Positions 1-11,053 of a DNA stretch of 64,000 nucleotides are shown piece after piece (the first letter of the stretch is position 1; each line of letters opens with the position of its first letter). The stretch spans positions 248,001 through 312,000 of the forward strand of contig JAIWNE010000014.1 of the NCBI GenBank assembly GCA_025331445.1. The letters run 5' to 3'. The stretch is from Blakeslea trispora. Taxonomy: Eukaryota; Mucoromycota; Mucoromycetes; Mucorales; Choanephoraceae. Below the pieces are notes generated by a model. The model was given only the letters and a program-made list of their open reading frames with translations. It was not told where the DNA came from and searched no databases. Both the position numbers and the translations under genes were made by a program.

Positions 1-1166
1 TCATTTGGGCACAGATGCGAACATTTTTATTCCTAAGACAAGCAGCGGATTCCAGGCGGCCCTCTTGGTTGGTTTTTCCTTGCTTCAAGACCATCACCAA
101 AGCATAGCAAGGCGTAACACCTTCGTTCTCAAGCATCATAGACTGAAGATCTGGGAACTCCATCATGCGAAGACTTTCACCACGAAGCAAGCCATAATGT
201 TGTAGAAGGAAAGTAACACCATTACGAAAATCCTCTTCAGTATTCTTCTCGAAATAGTATTGGACGAGCTTCTCCATTTCAGCAGTGGTGGAATAACCAT
301 CAGCAACAGTACCAACACCACGATCAATATAGTTTTCACGGCGATGCTTTTGTTGCTCGGTTTCAAGAAGACGCAAAAGAGCTTCCACAAGCTTGCCACG
401 AGGATGAGGGCGATGACTATGAGGGTCGGCAAGTGCTTGTTCGTTGTACAGGTCAACTACGGCAGCGATGTACATCTTGACTGTGGCAAGACCGACACGT
501 TTATTAGGCGAATTTATGACTGCACGGCTTTGCATCTCAAAAGCCAATTCATCATCATCAAAAGCCGTACTTGCAATCTCTTCCGAATGAACAAGATCAG
601 AGTCAGAGGGCAACAAGGTGTTTGTATCTTGAGATACAACAGGAAGTTCTTCAGAGTTTTCCAAGGAGCGACTTCTCTTTGTACCCTTCCTATTTTAGAT
701 AAATACATTAGGATGGTTGATAAGTTTGAGCCTTGATCTTACTTACTTTTTGTATTCTCGATTGACAACCTATATTTAATTAGAGTGAGAAACTAATCGG
801 GTATAAACCATTGTATATGCGAAGTACCTGAGTCAACAAAAAGAAATGCAACTTTCGGTCATCAACAATTTCATTCAAAGGACCAGGAGGACAGTGGGTA
901 CGACACCATTGTAAGAATTCCTTTTTCTTTGACTCATAAGACTTGATAGTGTTCTTGGGTCTGTTGTTTCTTGCCGTTTCTGCAGTATCTTGTGCAGCAG
1001 CTTCAACACCTTGAGCATATGCATAATGTTGATTCGTGGCTTGAACATAATCAGTTTGAGCAGCAGACAAAGGAGCAAAGTGTTGCTGATTATCATGAGA
1101 AGCACTGCTTGAAGCATAAGGTTGTCTGGCTTGGTTTCTGTTGTCTAAGTTTTTTAAATAGTTCAT
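1..1166 (-). CDS. Ndc10-domain / Crypton-type tyrosine-recombinase-like protein (3' partial)
   Basis: The gene runs leftward off the window. Exons that fit are 828-1166, 747-769 and 689-1; introns are GTACTT...ATATAG and GTAAGT...AAATAG. Splicing joins LLTQVVNREYKKKGTKRS, which is characteristic of the family. The N-terminal half has a Gln/Ser-rich leader and a SAM-like segment (NTIKSYESKKKEFLQWC). The third exon holds GLLRGESLRMMEFPDL, where the Arg fits the first catalytic position of tyrosine recombinases, and VLKQGKTNQEGR. This matches my memory of fungal Ndc10_II/CBF3-like and Crypton proteins, which bind DNA and may be domesticated or mobile recombinases. The catalytic C-terminal Tyr would lie outside the window, so activity cannot be judged. 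The reading frame is intact across all three exons. Family assignment is by recall of motifs, not by search. Confidence 0.68.
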
Positions 1167-1327
1167 GTCAGCCCTTAAATGATCAGATCAAAAATACAAA
1201 TAAAAAGAGAATACAGTACTGCTAGGTCTAGTCATTTTGTCAATTGGTAATAAGAAGTGTTTGTAAAGTATAGTATTTGACAGTTTCTGATCAAAATTTC
1301 AAGACCTTATATACTTTCTGAATCGCT

Positions 1328-1520
1328 CAATGGACTGTGTAATTTTCAATTGCATTAATGTCATCTCATCATCTCAAATACATTAATTTTATTTATTGAA
1401 GAGTAATCTGTATACTTTGATTTGCATTAATGTTATTTCGTCATCCCAAATGCATTATTGTTGCTTCATTGAACAATGGTCCGTGTACTTCCTTTCTGCA
1501 TTAATGTCAACTCATCATTT
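1328..1520. repeat. Degenerate 72-74 bp tandem repeat, about 2.5 copies
   Basis: The anchor GCATTAATGT recurs at 1352, 1424 and 1498, spacings of 72 and 74 bp. The surrounding units share a pattern of TG(T/A)AT/AC, GCATTAATGTNA, TCATC and CATTAAT/CATTATT words. The third copy is cut off where the inverted repeat at 1524 begins. No coding potential is seen. Confidence 0.7.
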
Positions 1521-1523
1521 TAT

Positions 1524-1738
1524 TAGAGACATATTCAAAAAGTTTCACCCCGGAATTTTACCACAATTGATAGCCATTCTACAAGAAATAGACTTGAATG
1601 AATCAGAATATTATAGTACGCTTGTGAAGAAAAAGAGCTTTCTAACCATGCCATCCTGGTTCATTCAAGTCTATTTCTTGTAGAATGGCTATCAATTGTG
1701 GTAAAATTCCGGGGTGAAACTTTTTGAATATGTCTCTA
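1524..1738. repeat. Perfect 79-bp inverted repeat with 57-nt loop
   Basis: Bases 1524-1602 are an exact reverse complement of 1660-1738 with no mismatch. The loop is 1603-1659. Just outside the arms the pairing stops (1523/1739 and 1603/1659 mismatch). Transcription in either direction would give a 79-bp perfect RNA duplex. A perfect arm pair implies a recent origin by fold-back duplication or ongoing conversion. Candidates are a young fold-back element, a hairpin siRNA precursor, or an assembly artefact at a palindrome. Confidence 0.95.
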
Positions 1739-1851
1739 TTAAACAATTAATCCATAATTTATTAACTCCGCGTACTGAATTATTTGTTTCAAGTCCGCTT
1801 AAGGCTGGCGACCCAAGTCGGCGACTCAGCTATAGCCAACATAGATAATCA

Positions 1852-2846
1852 TATATTAGAGGATTTTGGGAAAAAAAAATTTCGTCCTTAGGCTACCCTA
1901 TAAGGAAATAACTCCGCTCAGGGTCACGTTATCTTTAGACAAACATTATTGAACAGACGCTACTGGCGTTTGTTGAATAAAGTTCGTCTAAACATCGGTA
2001 TATGAGTTTAAGCAGTTTTATTGGCTGAAATTCGGTTCCGACGAGCAAAAATGAGCAAAAAATGAATAGAAATCAGTATTGAAGAAGGAAGAGTATGGTT
2101 GTTGCAATATCTCAATTTAACTAGCAGTGACATGATATTTTGAGTAAAGCACTAAATGACTATGGCCTACATTGCTGCCAACCCAAATCTTGATATTTTA
2201 TATGATAAATCAAGCCATTGACTATTCAATTTCTTTAATGATTTATCCTATATTTCTTATAAGAAAATAAAGAAAGAGTATAGAAATGAAGCAAAAGAGA
2301 AAAGTGCATTTGCGTCACGGAACAAGTGTGTTTATTGCAGAGCACTTGATTGCTTTAGTGTCTTTATTAATGAACTGATTGAACACCTTACAACATCTAC
2401 AATCGAACTGCTGCTCTCAAGTAAGATATAATCTAGTAGATTGCATGAAATAATCTACATATTATAGCCTTGATATAGCGTAGTATTGCTGAACACAGTC
2501 ATGAATTATACTTCTTGCATTAAGATCATATACTCAATGGAAACAGTCTTCTTTAAATATCAGGAAATAAGTCAAAATACAAAACAAACTAAGCTCAAAT
2601 CATCATCAATCCTGCCTAGAAGTATTATAATAATTATTGAGTGAAAACATTACGTTTCTATATTAGTTTTTATTGCTTTTACAGCCAAATATCCCAATGT
2701 AGATGTCAACTGCTTCAGGGCTGAAATCTGATTGCTCAATTTATTCAAAGACCGAAAGACAAGGATTAAAGTGAGACATACGGAGTGTGAATATTAAATG
2801 TTTTGCCGGTTCATGTGACTTTTGTCTCCCAAAATCCTCTAATAAC
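1852..2846. mobile_element. Putative non-autonomous DNA transposon (~1 kb) with TA-flanked inverted ends
   Basis: TTAGAGGATTTTGGG at 1856-1870 is the exact reverse complement of 2828-2842. Each copy is bordered on its outer side by TA (1854-1855 and 2843-2844), as expected for a Tc1/mariner-type target duplication. The interior has no ORF of note. It reads as a MITE-like or internally deleted element. With only 15-17 bp of terminal identity in an AT-rich genome this is suggestive rather than proven; a second genomic copy would settle it. Confidence 0.5.
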
Positions 2847-3599
2847 GAAATTTGGGTTGCTACACATTAAGTTTCCTTTCTGATTAGCCAATCAGATGAA
2901 TTCGATTGGAATTCAGACACAGCACTCATGACAATTTAGATCTAAAACTATTTTATGCATCACATGCTGTACAACATTATTCGCTACTCCTTTTTATTTC
3001 CTGACTACATGCAAAATGACTGGTTACTGCGAAAAAGACTAGACAAAAAAAGGGGATGCAATACTCTACCTTGCTTTAATCAATAAGCCATCCTGCTTCA
3101 ATCAAAGCAGATGCATTGCTCGTGATAAATTGGAAAGAGAATATTTAAGGAACTGCTTCGCGTTCTCTCTCTACATTTTTTCATTACTTACAGCACACAG
3201 AGTGTTTGAAACGTCAGTAAAAACAAAGTTGGCGGATTATAGCAGCTATCTGTGTAGCACAAACATCAAACGTATGATGATTATATAAGTAAGCATGAAT
3301 GTACTACATGGTCTGGTCTAGGCGGGAGAGACAAAAAGAAGGAAAACAAAAGATTATACAAAGAAGGTGATGATAGCAAGAGATATTCAAATACAAAGGT
3401 GTTTGTATGATGCTCATTCTCGCAATCCGCAAATGGACAAGGCCTCCAGATATTTATGTGGAAGTTTATACTGTCCTTCACATTGCCCAAAATGAAACGC
3501 CATTCTTTTTGCTTTCGGAGTTCCTAGTCCGTGTATTTTATCAGTGTACCAAGAATCAACCCAAAACAAATAAACTTTGCCTTTATTCTTTTAACTACC
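2847..3599. other. Intergenic stretch, nothing recognised
   Basis: AT-rich DNA between the putative element and the PD-(D/E)XK-like gene. Short ORFs here have no recognisable motif. The last ~100 bases are pyrimidine-rich and probably form the 5' leader of the gene that starts at 3600. Confidence 0.5.
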
Positions 3600-4631
3600 A
3601 TGGCAACTCACAACCGCACATTAAAACAATATTTCGATAATGCTTTACAAAAAGACGAACAGCCTTCACTTGCTGATTTTATTCAACATCACAACAAACA
3701 CATTAAAGCCAATCTTGCCGATGACCTTGAGACAGAATACAACTGCATCTCAAAAGCCTTCTTCAAATACGCCAAATCCATCAATGTGAGCGCCAAAAAA
3801 GGCAAAGCTAAAGAAGCCTGGGACAGATACGTAAGCAAATACATATAACACGATAACAGATACTAAAAGCTGCTTCTTTTTCTATAGGTAAAGGAAGAGG
3901 TAAGTGCTAGTTTAAGCTCTTATATTTTTATTAGCTTTAACGCGTAATTCATTTAGAACCCAGCAAGCACCAGCAGAGTTCTGTGTGAAGATTACGGAGG
4001 AGAAGAAGGAGTGTTTGGCCGCTGGTCAGTAGGTGGCGAAGACTTGATTAAATGCGTTAATCAAGAAAGACGTCGTGTTGTTGAACTGGTGAAGGAGAAA
4101 ACGGCAATAAAAGAAAGTCAGTACCTGCTGCTTTCTTTCGTTTTAGAAGTGCCTGCTGCAGAAGAAGATTTTTTGTTTGAAGTCTCAGACTTCAACAAGA
4201 TCAGAAAGGAGCTGCTTCCAGCCCAAAAGAAACCCAAGTATGACTTGGATATTTTGGTCAAGTTCCTGAACTTGAAAACGCGATGGGAGCTAGAGCAGGA
4301 GGAAGACGAGGAAGAGGAAGATGATGATCAAGAAGACGAGCAAGAAGACGTTGAGTACTTGCTGTACCAAATGTCGAGGTATGCAAAGAAGAGCAAGAAG
4401 ATTGAAGATGTTGTGCTTGTACGTGTTGCCCAAGCAATGTTGAGCAACCTCAACTGTTGGAAAGACAAATGCGAGACCGAAGAAGATTTTATCGATCAAG
4501 CATTGTATCCTTTTTTGAGAAATGCACTGTTGCTTGACAAGAAGCTGTCCTCTACCAGATCGTATGGTAAAATTCCTTGCGCTTCTGACAGCAGCAGCAA
4601 CAACATCAGCAGCAACAGCAACAGCAACAGC

Positions 4632-4677
<46 letters not shown>

Positions 4678-4688
4678 GCAACAGCAGC

Positions 4689-4722
<34 letters not shown>

Positions 4723-5231
4723 CCACCACAAGCAGAAGCAAAAAAAGCATAGACAAAGTCAAACCTGACTTCTATGTATTTATGTCTTCCGAAAATGATT
4801 CCTTTGGCCTGCTTTGTGTTGAGGTGAAGAAACCGGGCGCTAAGTCCTCACAAGTTCTTAGCGATCGCGCTAAATTGGCCCTTGAATGTAAGCGGTCAAT
4901 TGACCACCAAGTGTCATTAGGTGTTCGCACACCTAAATGCTTTGCTTTGGCTGTTGATGGGGAGAAGTGCTCCTCCTTCGTTTGTGAGTTGAACTCACAT
5001 GGGCTCTACACTTTTGTAGAGTTTGATAACTTCTGGTTGCCTCGTGGGAGAACCGATCTGGGCTCTTTGCCTGATACCGTCCTCTCTTTTGTTTGGATCA
5101 AGAATCTGATCGACGATCAGATCTCTTGTATCTACAAGAGAAAGCGAACTGGCAGTTCGACCTCTTTGGCCAAGCTAGTCAAACCCACTGTCATCTTCCC
5201 CTTCAAGAAGACCAGTGTACGAATGTACTAA
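3600..5231 (+). CDS. PD-(D/E)XK nuclease-like family protein with Asn/Ser repeat
   Basis: Exons are 3600-3830, 3888-3899 and 3957-5231; all junctions are phase 0 with GTAAGC/TATAG and GTAAGT/TTTAG sites. The middle exon is 12 nt (VKEE) and could be skipped without breaking frame. The start is the ATG at 3600 (MATHNRTLKQYF). The protein is about 505 residues: a charged N-terminal half with an acidic Glu/Asp tract near residues 180-200, a long Asn/Ser tract coded by AAC/AGC repeats, and a C-terminal domain KPDFYVF...LLCVEVKKPG. The Pro-Asp followed by Glu-Val-Lys fits the PD-(D/E)XK fold active site, and QV..GVRTPKCFALAVDG fits the later strands. I recall this as a domain shared by many Mucoromycota hypotheticals; function is unknown. 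The frame is intact even though the neighbours are transposons. Confidence 0.6.
4591..4735. repeat. AAC/AGC trinucleotide repeat (poly-Asn/Ser coding)
   Basis: A nearly pure run of AAC triplets interrupted by AGC lies in frame inside the PD-(D/E)XK-like gene, encoding alternating Ser and Asn blocks. It is expected to vary in length between strains. It also creates long spurious ORFs (poly-Leu, poly-Thr) in other frames. Confidence 0.95.
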
Positions 5232-5852
5232 CCGAGGATGCGAGTCATTCTCTGCCTTCAGGTCTTGGGTCTGGGGGTGGGAGTACATGTCAAATGCCTT
5301 CTCGTGGCTACTCCTGTGAGTAACTTGGATAACAAGTGAAACTAAAGTTTGACGCTTTTAATAGATAAATAAACAAACTTGAAAATTCTTGAATAATACT
5401 TGACCTCTTTGATAATACTTGGCCTTTTAAATAAAATTCGACCTTTTTAAAAAGACTAGAATAAAACCAAAAAACCAAAAGACCAAGAATATTCATACAA
5501 AGCACTCTGATTTTGCTTTTATGTTTTTATTTGCAAAAGACGAATAAATCAAGTAAGTATGCATTGTAAGTTCTATACGATACTGAGAGGGTATTGACAC
5601 TATGAGTCGCAAAAAACGTTAGTATTCTGAGTTTGAGTTGACTGAAATGAAAACTTACAAATTTGTTTAAAAGTGCAGTGGATGAATAAATGTAGATGTA
5701 GATAGAAGGAGCGGGTTAATTAATATTTTAAATAAACATTTAAAAACTTACCCTAAAAGGTACACACACGCCATCGGCGGGAAGCCTAGCTCTGTTTCGT
5801 TTTAGGAAAAGTAGCGGCAAAAAAGAGTACAATGTAGAATTGATTGCTTTTG
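5232..5852. other. Intergenic; 3' flank of both the plus-strand gene and the Fanzor-like gene
   Basis: Convergent intergenic region. At 5376-5460 words such as ACTTGA and CCTTTTTAA recur loosely. A small GC-rich hairpin (CGCC-ATC-GGCG, about 5769-5779) stands out in AT-rich sequence. In known TnpB/Fanzor loci the guide RNA is transcribed from the 3' end of the ORF into the downstream flank, so this stretch is where such an RNA would be sought; nothing here proves one. Confidence 0.4.
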
Positions 5853-8800
5853 TTAAAGATACGGGTTAAATACATCAAGAGTTCCTTTGCCGATCAGTCT
5901 AGATGCACCAGAGATACCAATGGCTAGGGCTGAAAGAGAGTCTCTTGGTTTGTGGGATTGTTTTGCTAAATTAAGAACACAAGCCTTGTTGCTGCATATA
6001 GAGGTACCATTGATCGTTTTCAGACTTTCTCTTCCATCCTTCTCTACAATTTTCAATGGATGACTTATTTTTTCAAAGCAAAAAACACAGACTTGAGACG
6101 TGTTATGTTCATTGGTTATACATACTGATGTATAAAGACTATGCTTCTTCGGCTTCCATGAACCACCTAGACGAACGTGTCCTCGAATGGACGAGCCAAT
6201 ACCGTAGCCTCTATCACCCACGAACATAACATGTAGTACTTGCCGTTGTTGTTGTTGCTGGTCATACCTCCTTTCAGCTGAGCACGTTCGATCAAAAGTC
6301 TTTTCTTGTCTCATTTCATACCGCTTCTTACTTCTATTGCGAGCAGAACTGTAATAAAAATTTCTTAATGTATTCTTCTGCTCTTGATACGCATTGTATG
6401 CGACTATAGCACCTTCAAGAGTTGTAGCTGTTTTTAGAGAGTATTGTGAGAGAACTGCCTCCGCTGCTTGTACTTCTTGACCTTCTGGGATAGCTTTTGC
6501 ACGTTGCAGACTGTGTTGAAAAGCATAACCACCGCTTCGAAAATGCAAATCCCTGGGATTGATTTTGAATGATTTAGGAATACTTAGTAATTCTTTATCA
6601 ATGGTTGATAAGTCTGATGCTGTTGCTATAAGTAAATCAGTAAGTATGTTTAAGTAATAGCAGCAGTAATAACAACTTACGATTTGTAGAAGTAGACGTT
6701 TTGTATGTATCATATAACTGGAGGTGATATCTTAATTTTCTCAAAGAAAATGGTGCTGTTTCAGATATAGAGACAATTCCATCATCAGTCCCAGAAAACC
6801 TAACCTCGTCTTGCTTTTCTAATATACTCCCATCAATTGCTACATTGTCAACATTCTCGAAACACTTGTATTCTTCAGATGTAATCTTTTTTTGTAGACG
6901 TCTGTACAGGCTGTTGTTTATTAGGATTTCTCAGGAAGTAGGCGTCATGCCTTAGCTTTTTAAGTTTGTTTCTTTGAATATAGATATCTTCATCAAGCTG
7001 CTTTCGATTTCTTCTCATCTGTGCTATTTGTTCATAAAGATCTTGGTTTGACGCAAGAGCTTTGTTTGCTTCTTCTCGGAGAGCTTTGTTCCGCATCGTT
7101 TTATCTTGCAGCACCCACAGTTCTTTCAGCTCCTTGATCTTGTTTTTGAGAATAAATTCTCCTCCTGCCTTACATGCTTGTTTGAGCTGATTAGATACTT
7201 GAGTCATTTCATGTTGGAGTTTGTTGGCTTCAGTCTTAGAAAAATTTGTGTTGGGAGCCAGTGGTGAAGCCGGTATAGGTGCAGACGATGATGGCTGAGC
7301 TTCTTCTTGAGACTTGATCGGCTGACATGTGTTGGCTGGTGAAGCGTTATCAAGTATGTTACAGATACGAATTGTTTCTGCACCAGGAAGTATAACCATG
7401 TAGTGACCAAACGTATGCTTCCATTTGTTACAAATAGCAAGTAGTTTTTTCAAATAAAAAAAAAGAACTGAACATAGCATCCTTTTGTTCAGTTGCAAGC
7501 TGTCTTGTGGTGATAACGTTTCCATCAGAATCATGAACATTTAGTGGATTTGTTTTTGCGTTAGTTCCGCAAAAGAGACTGAAAAGAGATGGTGCATCCA
7601 AATGGAGAGCATTCAACTGGGAAGGGCTTGTCAAAGGGCAAAGAGAGGCTATTCGCTTTGTCTGTCCACTAGCACGAAAGATAGTATTTGCCATCAAGAA
7701 GAAGGGAATATTATACTCAAAAAATTTTCGATGTCTTGGCAATGACATGTAGGGAGAGATTACATTGGCAATCATTATGCCGACGTCTGATTCTTTTGGA
7801 CTCAAATCTGAAGTTTGTTCTGTTCAAATGGTCAGTCATGCTTTGGACAAACTTTGTTTGCTAAATAGCTTTACCTTGAAAATGTTGTATCGTAATTTTT
7901 TCTTGAGGATTTGAATACAAAGTTGCTCTTAGAATAGCTACCAAGGCTTTTATTCTTCTTCTGGGGGTATCATTGTTGTCTTGCGTAGCATTGTCTTCCA
8001 GCTCTAGAATGCGACTTTCTGCTGCAGGAAGTTCTTCGGCAAGGTTTATGAGATCAAGTAGCTTGTTATCGTCATCATCAATAAGGTTTGGTTTCTCTTG
8101 CTGTTTTAGTTTTCCTTTTGAAAATGCTGATCTCTGTTGAAACCCAAAAAAAAACATTAGCCTGACATTGTATCAACTAATCCTAAACTACTTGCCTCGT
8201 TTTTCAAAATCTCTTCGTACGTATTTATTCTAACTTGACAGCGGTCTGCTCTAGTCTTCCATTTTTCATCTTGGAAATTACTTTCTCTATATCTTTTGAG
8301 CATTGTCTCTAGCTTGTTTCTTTCTTTCTTGAACAGATTCCGTCGATGACTTCTTGAGTTATTAATCAAACTAATTGAGGAAAAAGGAATGGCTGGCAGG
8401 TAGACATGATTTTGGGTTTTCTTTGTTTTTTGACGATCTTGCTTTGACTGTGAGAGATAATGTTTATACTGTTTGGTTTGCTCAGGGGCAAGGTGGATAC
8501 TCAGTAAATGACTTAGTAGCTGGTTTAGTGTCTTTCTAAAACGACCGAGGCGGGTCCACATGTTTTTAAAGTTTACGAAATACATGGAGTAGGCTTTCTT
8601 CATCAAGTAGTTGTCAACAGTACATTTTTCGTCCTCTCTAGGAGGCATTGCATCCACAAAAGCCTTGATAATAGGGTTCTTGTTTAAGGTGTCTTGTCTG
8701 GTACCTTTAGAACCAAAATAGGCACTGTGAATAATTTGAAGATGACTCTGGTCAAAGATGTTTTTGTAAAGCTTTTCAAACAATCTAGATTCTACGCAAT

Positions 8801-9653
8801 TTGGTGCAAATGGAGGAGGCAGAAATTCCTGATTTGATGATGACCCAGAAGTTGGAAGAATGTTTGACAAAGCTTCACCTCGAGACTCTCGCAAAGATAT
8901 AGCACCTGCATCATCAATAAGAAATGCATAGTTAAGCATCAAGAGAAAAGTGCAGTACACCTTGAAACTATAACAGGAGATGTAATCAGTTACATTCTCA
9001 ATCGCTTCATTCAAAGTCTTTATAAAATGATCTTTTATGTCTGGTTTCAAGTCTTTTCGGATGATCTGTCGCATGGCCATTGTAAAGGTTCTGCGCTGTT
9101 CTTGATTAGACTGTTGTTCAACAATGGAGCCTTGAGCTTCTGCTACAGGAGTATGTGGTTCAGAGGCCGTTGGAGTAGCAAGCTGAGCTCTCATATTTTC
9201 AACAGTACTATCGAATGCATCTTGGACGTGGTCAACCCAGTATTGATGGTTCTTCTTTGTTGCTCTATTTCTTTTAATTTATCTCTCAATAGAGCCAGCC
9301 GCAAAACCATGACTTGATTCAGCACCAGTTACTACACCCTTCTCTAACCTTGTAGACTTAAGTAAAGTTTCTTTTAAATGACGAAGATCACCATCATTAT
9401 TTAATGCGTTGCGTATTTTTGCCTCTAGCCTTCGTTGCATTTCATTGTGCAAAGCTTCTAAAAGCATACCATCATCCTCGCGACCTTTTCCTTTTATACG
9501 CTTTCTGCTACTTGGTCCCTCAGATTCTACTTCACCAAATGGACGTTTGCTTTGAGACACCCATCTCAAAACAGGAGGATTGTTCACGCGAGTTGACTCT
9601 GGATCATACCTAAAAGCCTGAGCCTTCCTTTTGCCTTTTCGACGACTTGACAT
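5853..9653 (-). pseudogene. Fanzor/TnpB-like RNA-guided nuclease gene, frame-disrupted
   Basis: Best exon model, 5' to 3': 9653-9349, ~9264-8178, 8133-7875, 7819-6681, 6625-5853. Well-supported introns are 7820-7874 (GTAAAG...AACAG) and 6626-6680 (GTAAGT...TTATAG); 8134-8177 has a strong CAACAG acceptor and weak donor. The protein would be ~1,150-1,200 residues: basic N-terminus, long alpha-helical middle, coiled coil (IQRNKLKKLRHDAY), then a RuvC-like domain. FSGTDDGIVSISET (Asp codons at 6781-6786) fits RuvC-I; RGYGIGSSIRGH, NEHNTSQVCVFC with a later CSNKAC fit the TnpB zinc ribbon; KPRDSLSALAIGISG fits RuvC-III (RD..SA..I). The frame breaks at a T9 tract (7456-7464 on the plus strand as A9) and an A7 tract (6887-6893). 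A TAA at 9279-9281 must be spliced out, perhaps with 9265-9348. It is either a decaying copy or carries homopolymer errors; genes elsewhere in the window have intact frames. Family call is from motif recall. Confidence 0.72.
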
Positions 9654-11053
9654 TGTACAAAAAAAGAAAATTATTTAATAGTTGTTAAAAAGCAAAAGAA
9701 AGAAAGAAAATCAGCTATATGTCTAGATATATATTCCAATCCTGAACACTTGGCTCTGTGTGACGAGAAATGAAGCTGTCCTTTTCGAGGACTGATTCTT
9801 TAAATTGACAGCCTTTAAATCAGTATGTTGATAGACTATTCATTTTAAAATTCATAGTAGTCAGCAAAGTATCTCTCTCTGCCAAACTTTACTAGGGCAT
9901 TAACCCTATTTAACTATATGGTATAATTAGACTCCAAGTTTGTTGTAGGTATGAGCAAACGATGAATTCGTTGTTCTGAGAAGTTTTATCAAATTGTATT
10001 CATTGTGTTATTTTTCTCGCACTAAAAGAAAACTTTCAGGAGAGATTTCTAAGTAATGATATATTTGGACATAAGGTGACACATAACAAGCTAAAGCTCT
10101 ATTTGTGTGCTATTATACGAACAGTCCTATTGTATTTTTACTCTTATATTTGTGATTAGAGTCACAGGTTGCACAAATCGAGAAGAGAAAACTCAAGTAT
10201 CTGATATATAGGAACGAAAACATAAACACACATAAAATGGTCCTTAAGCAAAGCTAAAGAGATTCTGGGAGGTGTTGCGGGTCGAAAAGAGAACTCAGAT
10301 GGGCTGTAAATCCTTATTCATATAACAATAGATATACAAAACAAAAGGCAAAGAAAATACAGCAATAAGTTTTATGTTATTATAGGAGGGATGAGGCACA
10401 AAACACTGTGCTTATGAACGTTTGGGGATCTTACATTGTAGAAGGACTTGATAATAGATTTGTTCAGTTCTAGCTTAGAACCGCTTTTACTTGTTAAGAT
10501 CAACTTAATGTTTTAGAGGAAAAACCCGCTTTTATTTAAAATGATATTGGTTTGATATTCACATAAAAAATAGTAGTGTGTCCTACCTCTTGCGGCCTTA
10601 GTGGACATAAGGGGAGGATTATCTGGCACTATTGTATTGAGGACGTTTGTGAGAAGTTTGTTCTTTCCGTGCTTCAAAATGCCAATTTTACAGAAGTCAT
10701 AAACACAATTATTCAGGGAAGGCATTTTATTGGCTCAAAAAGTTATTTTCAAGTTATGAGTCTCAGATGAGTTACAGAGTAGAAAAACCAGCGTATCTTA
10801 TAAGGTAATTAGCTGGAAGACTAAAAAATACTTTGAAAAAAATTTCAAAAAGGAAGTTCACTGCTTAAAATTCTAATCCGACATTGATTTTTTTGAGTCT
10901 GGGACGAGTCTCAAGGTTGAGATACTGGACATCATCACTTTTAGGCCAGCCTGAAGAAAAAAGCAAAAGAGGAAAATACAGTCACACCGAATAAAGCTAC
11001 ATACGGTTAAAAATTTATAGAAATTTTCATTACTTTTCTTTATAAAACAACAT
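9654..11053. other. Intergenic between Fanzor-like gene and Tc1 remnant, no gene recognised
   Basis: The stretch contains only short ORFs without recognisable domains. Part of it should include the promoter of the minus-strand Fanzor-like gene and the left end of the Tc1 element. I could not find a convincing left terminal inverted repeat matching the right flank of the transposase (around 12190-12235). Confidence 0.45.

Noticed and set aside
4496..4762. Minus-strand poly-Leu ORF and plus-strand poly-Thr ORF
   Set aside because: Both are frame shadows of the AAC/AGC repeat inside the PD-(D/E)XK-like gene.
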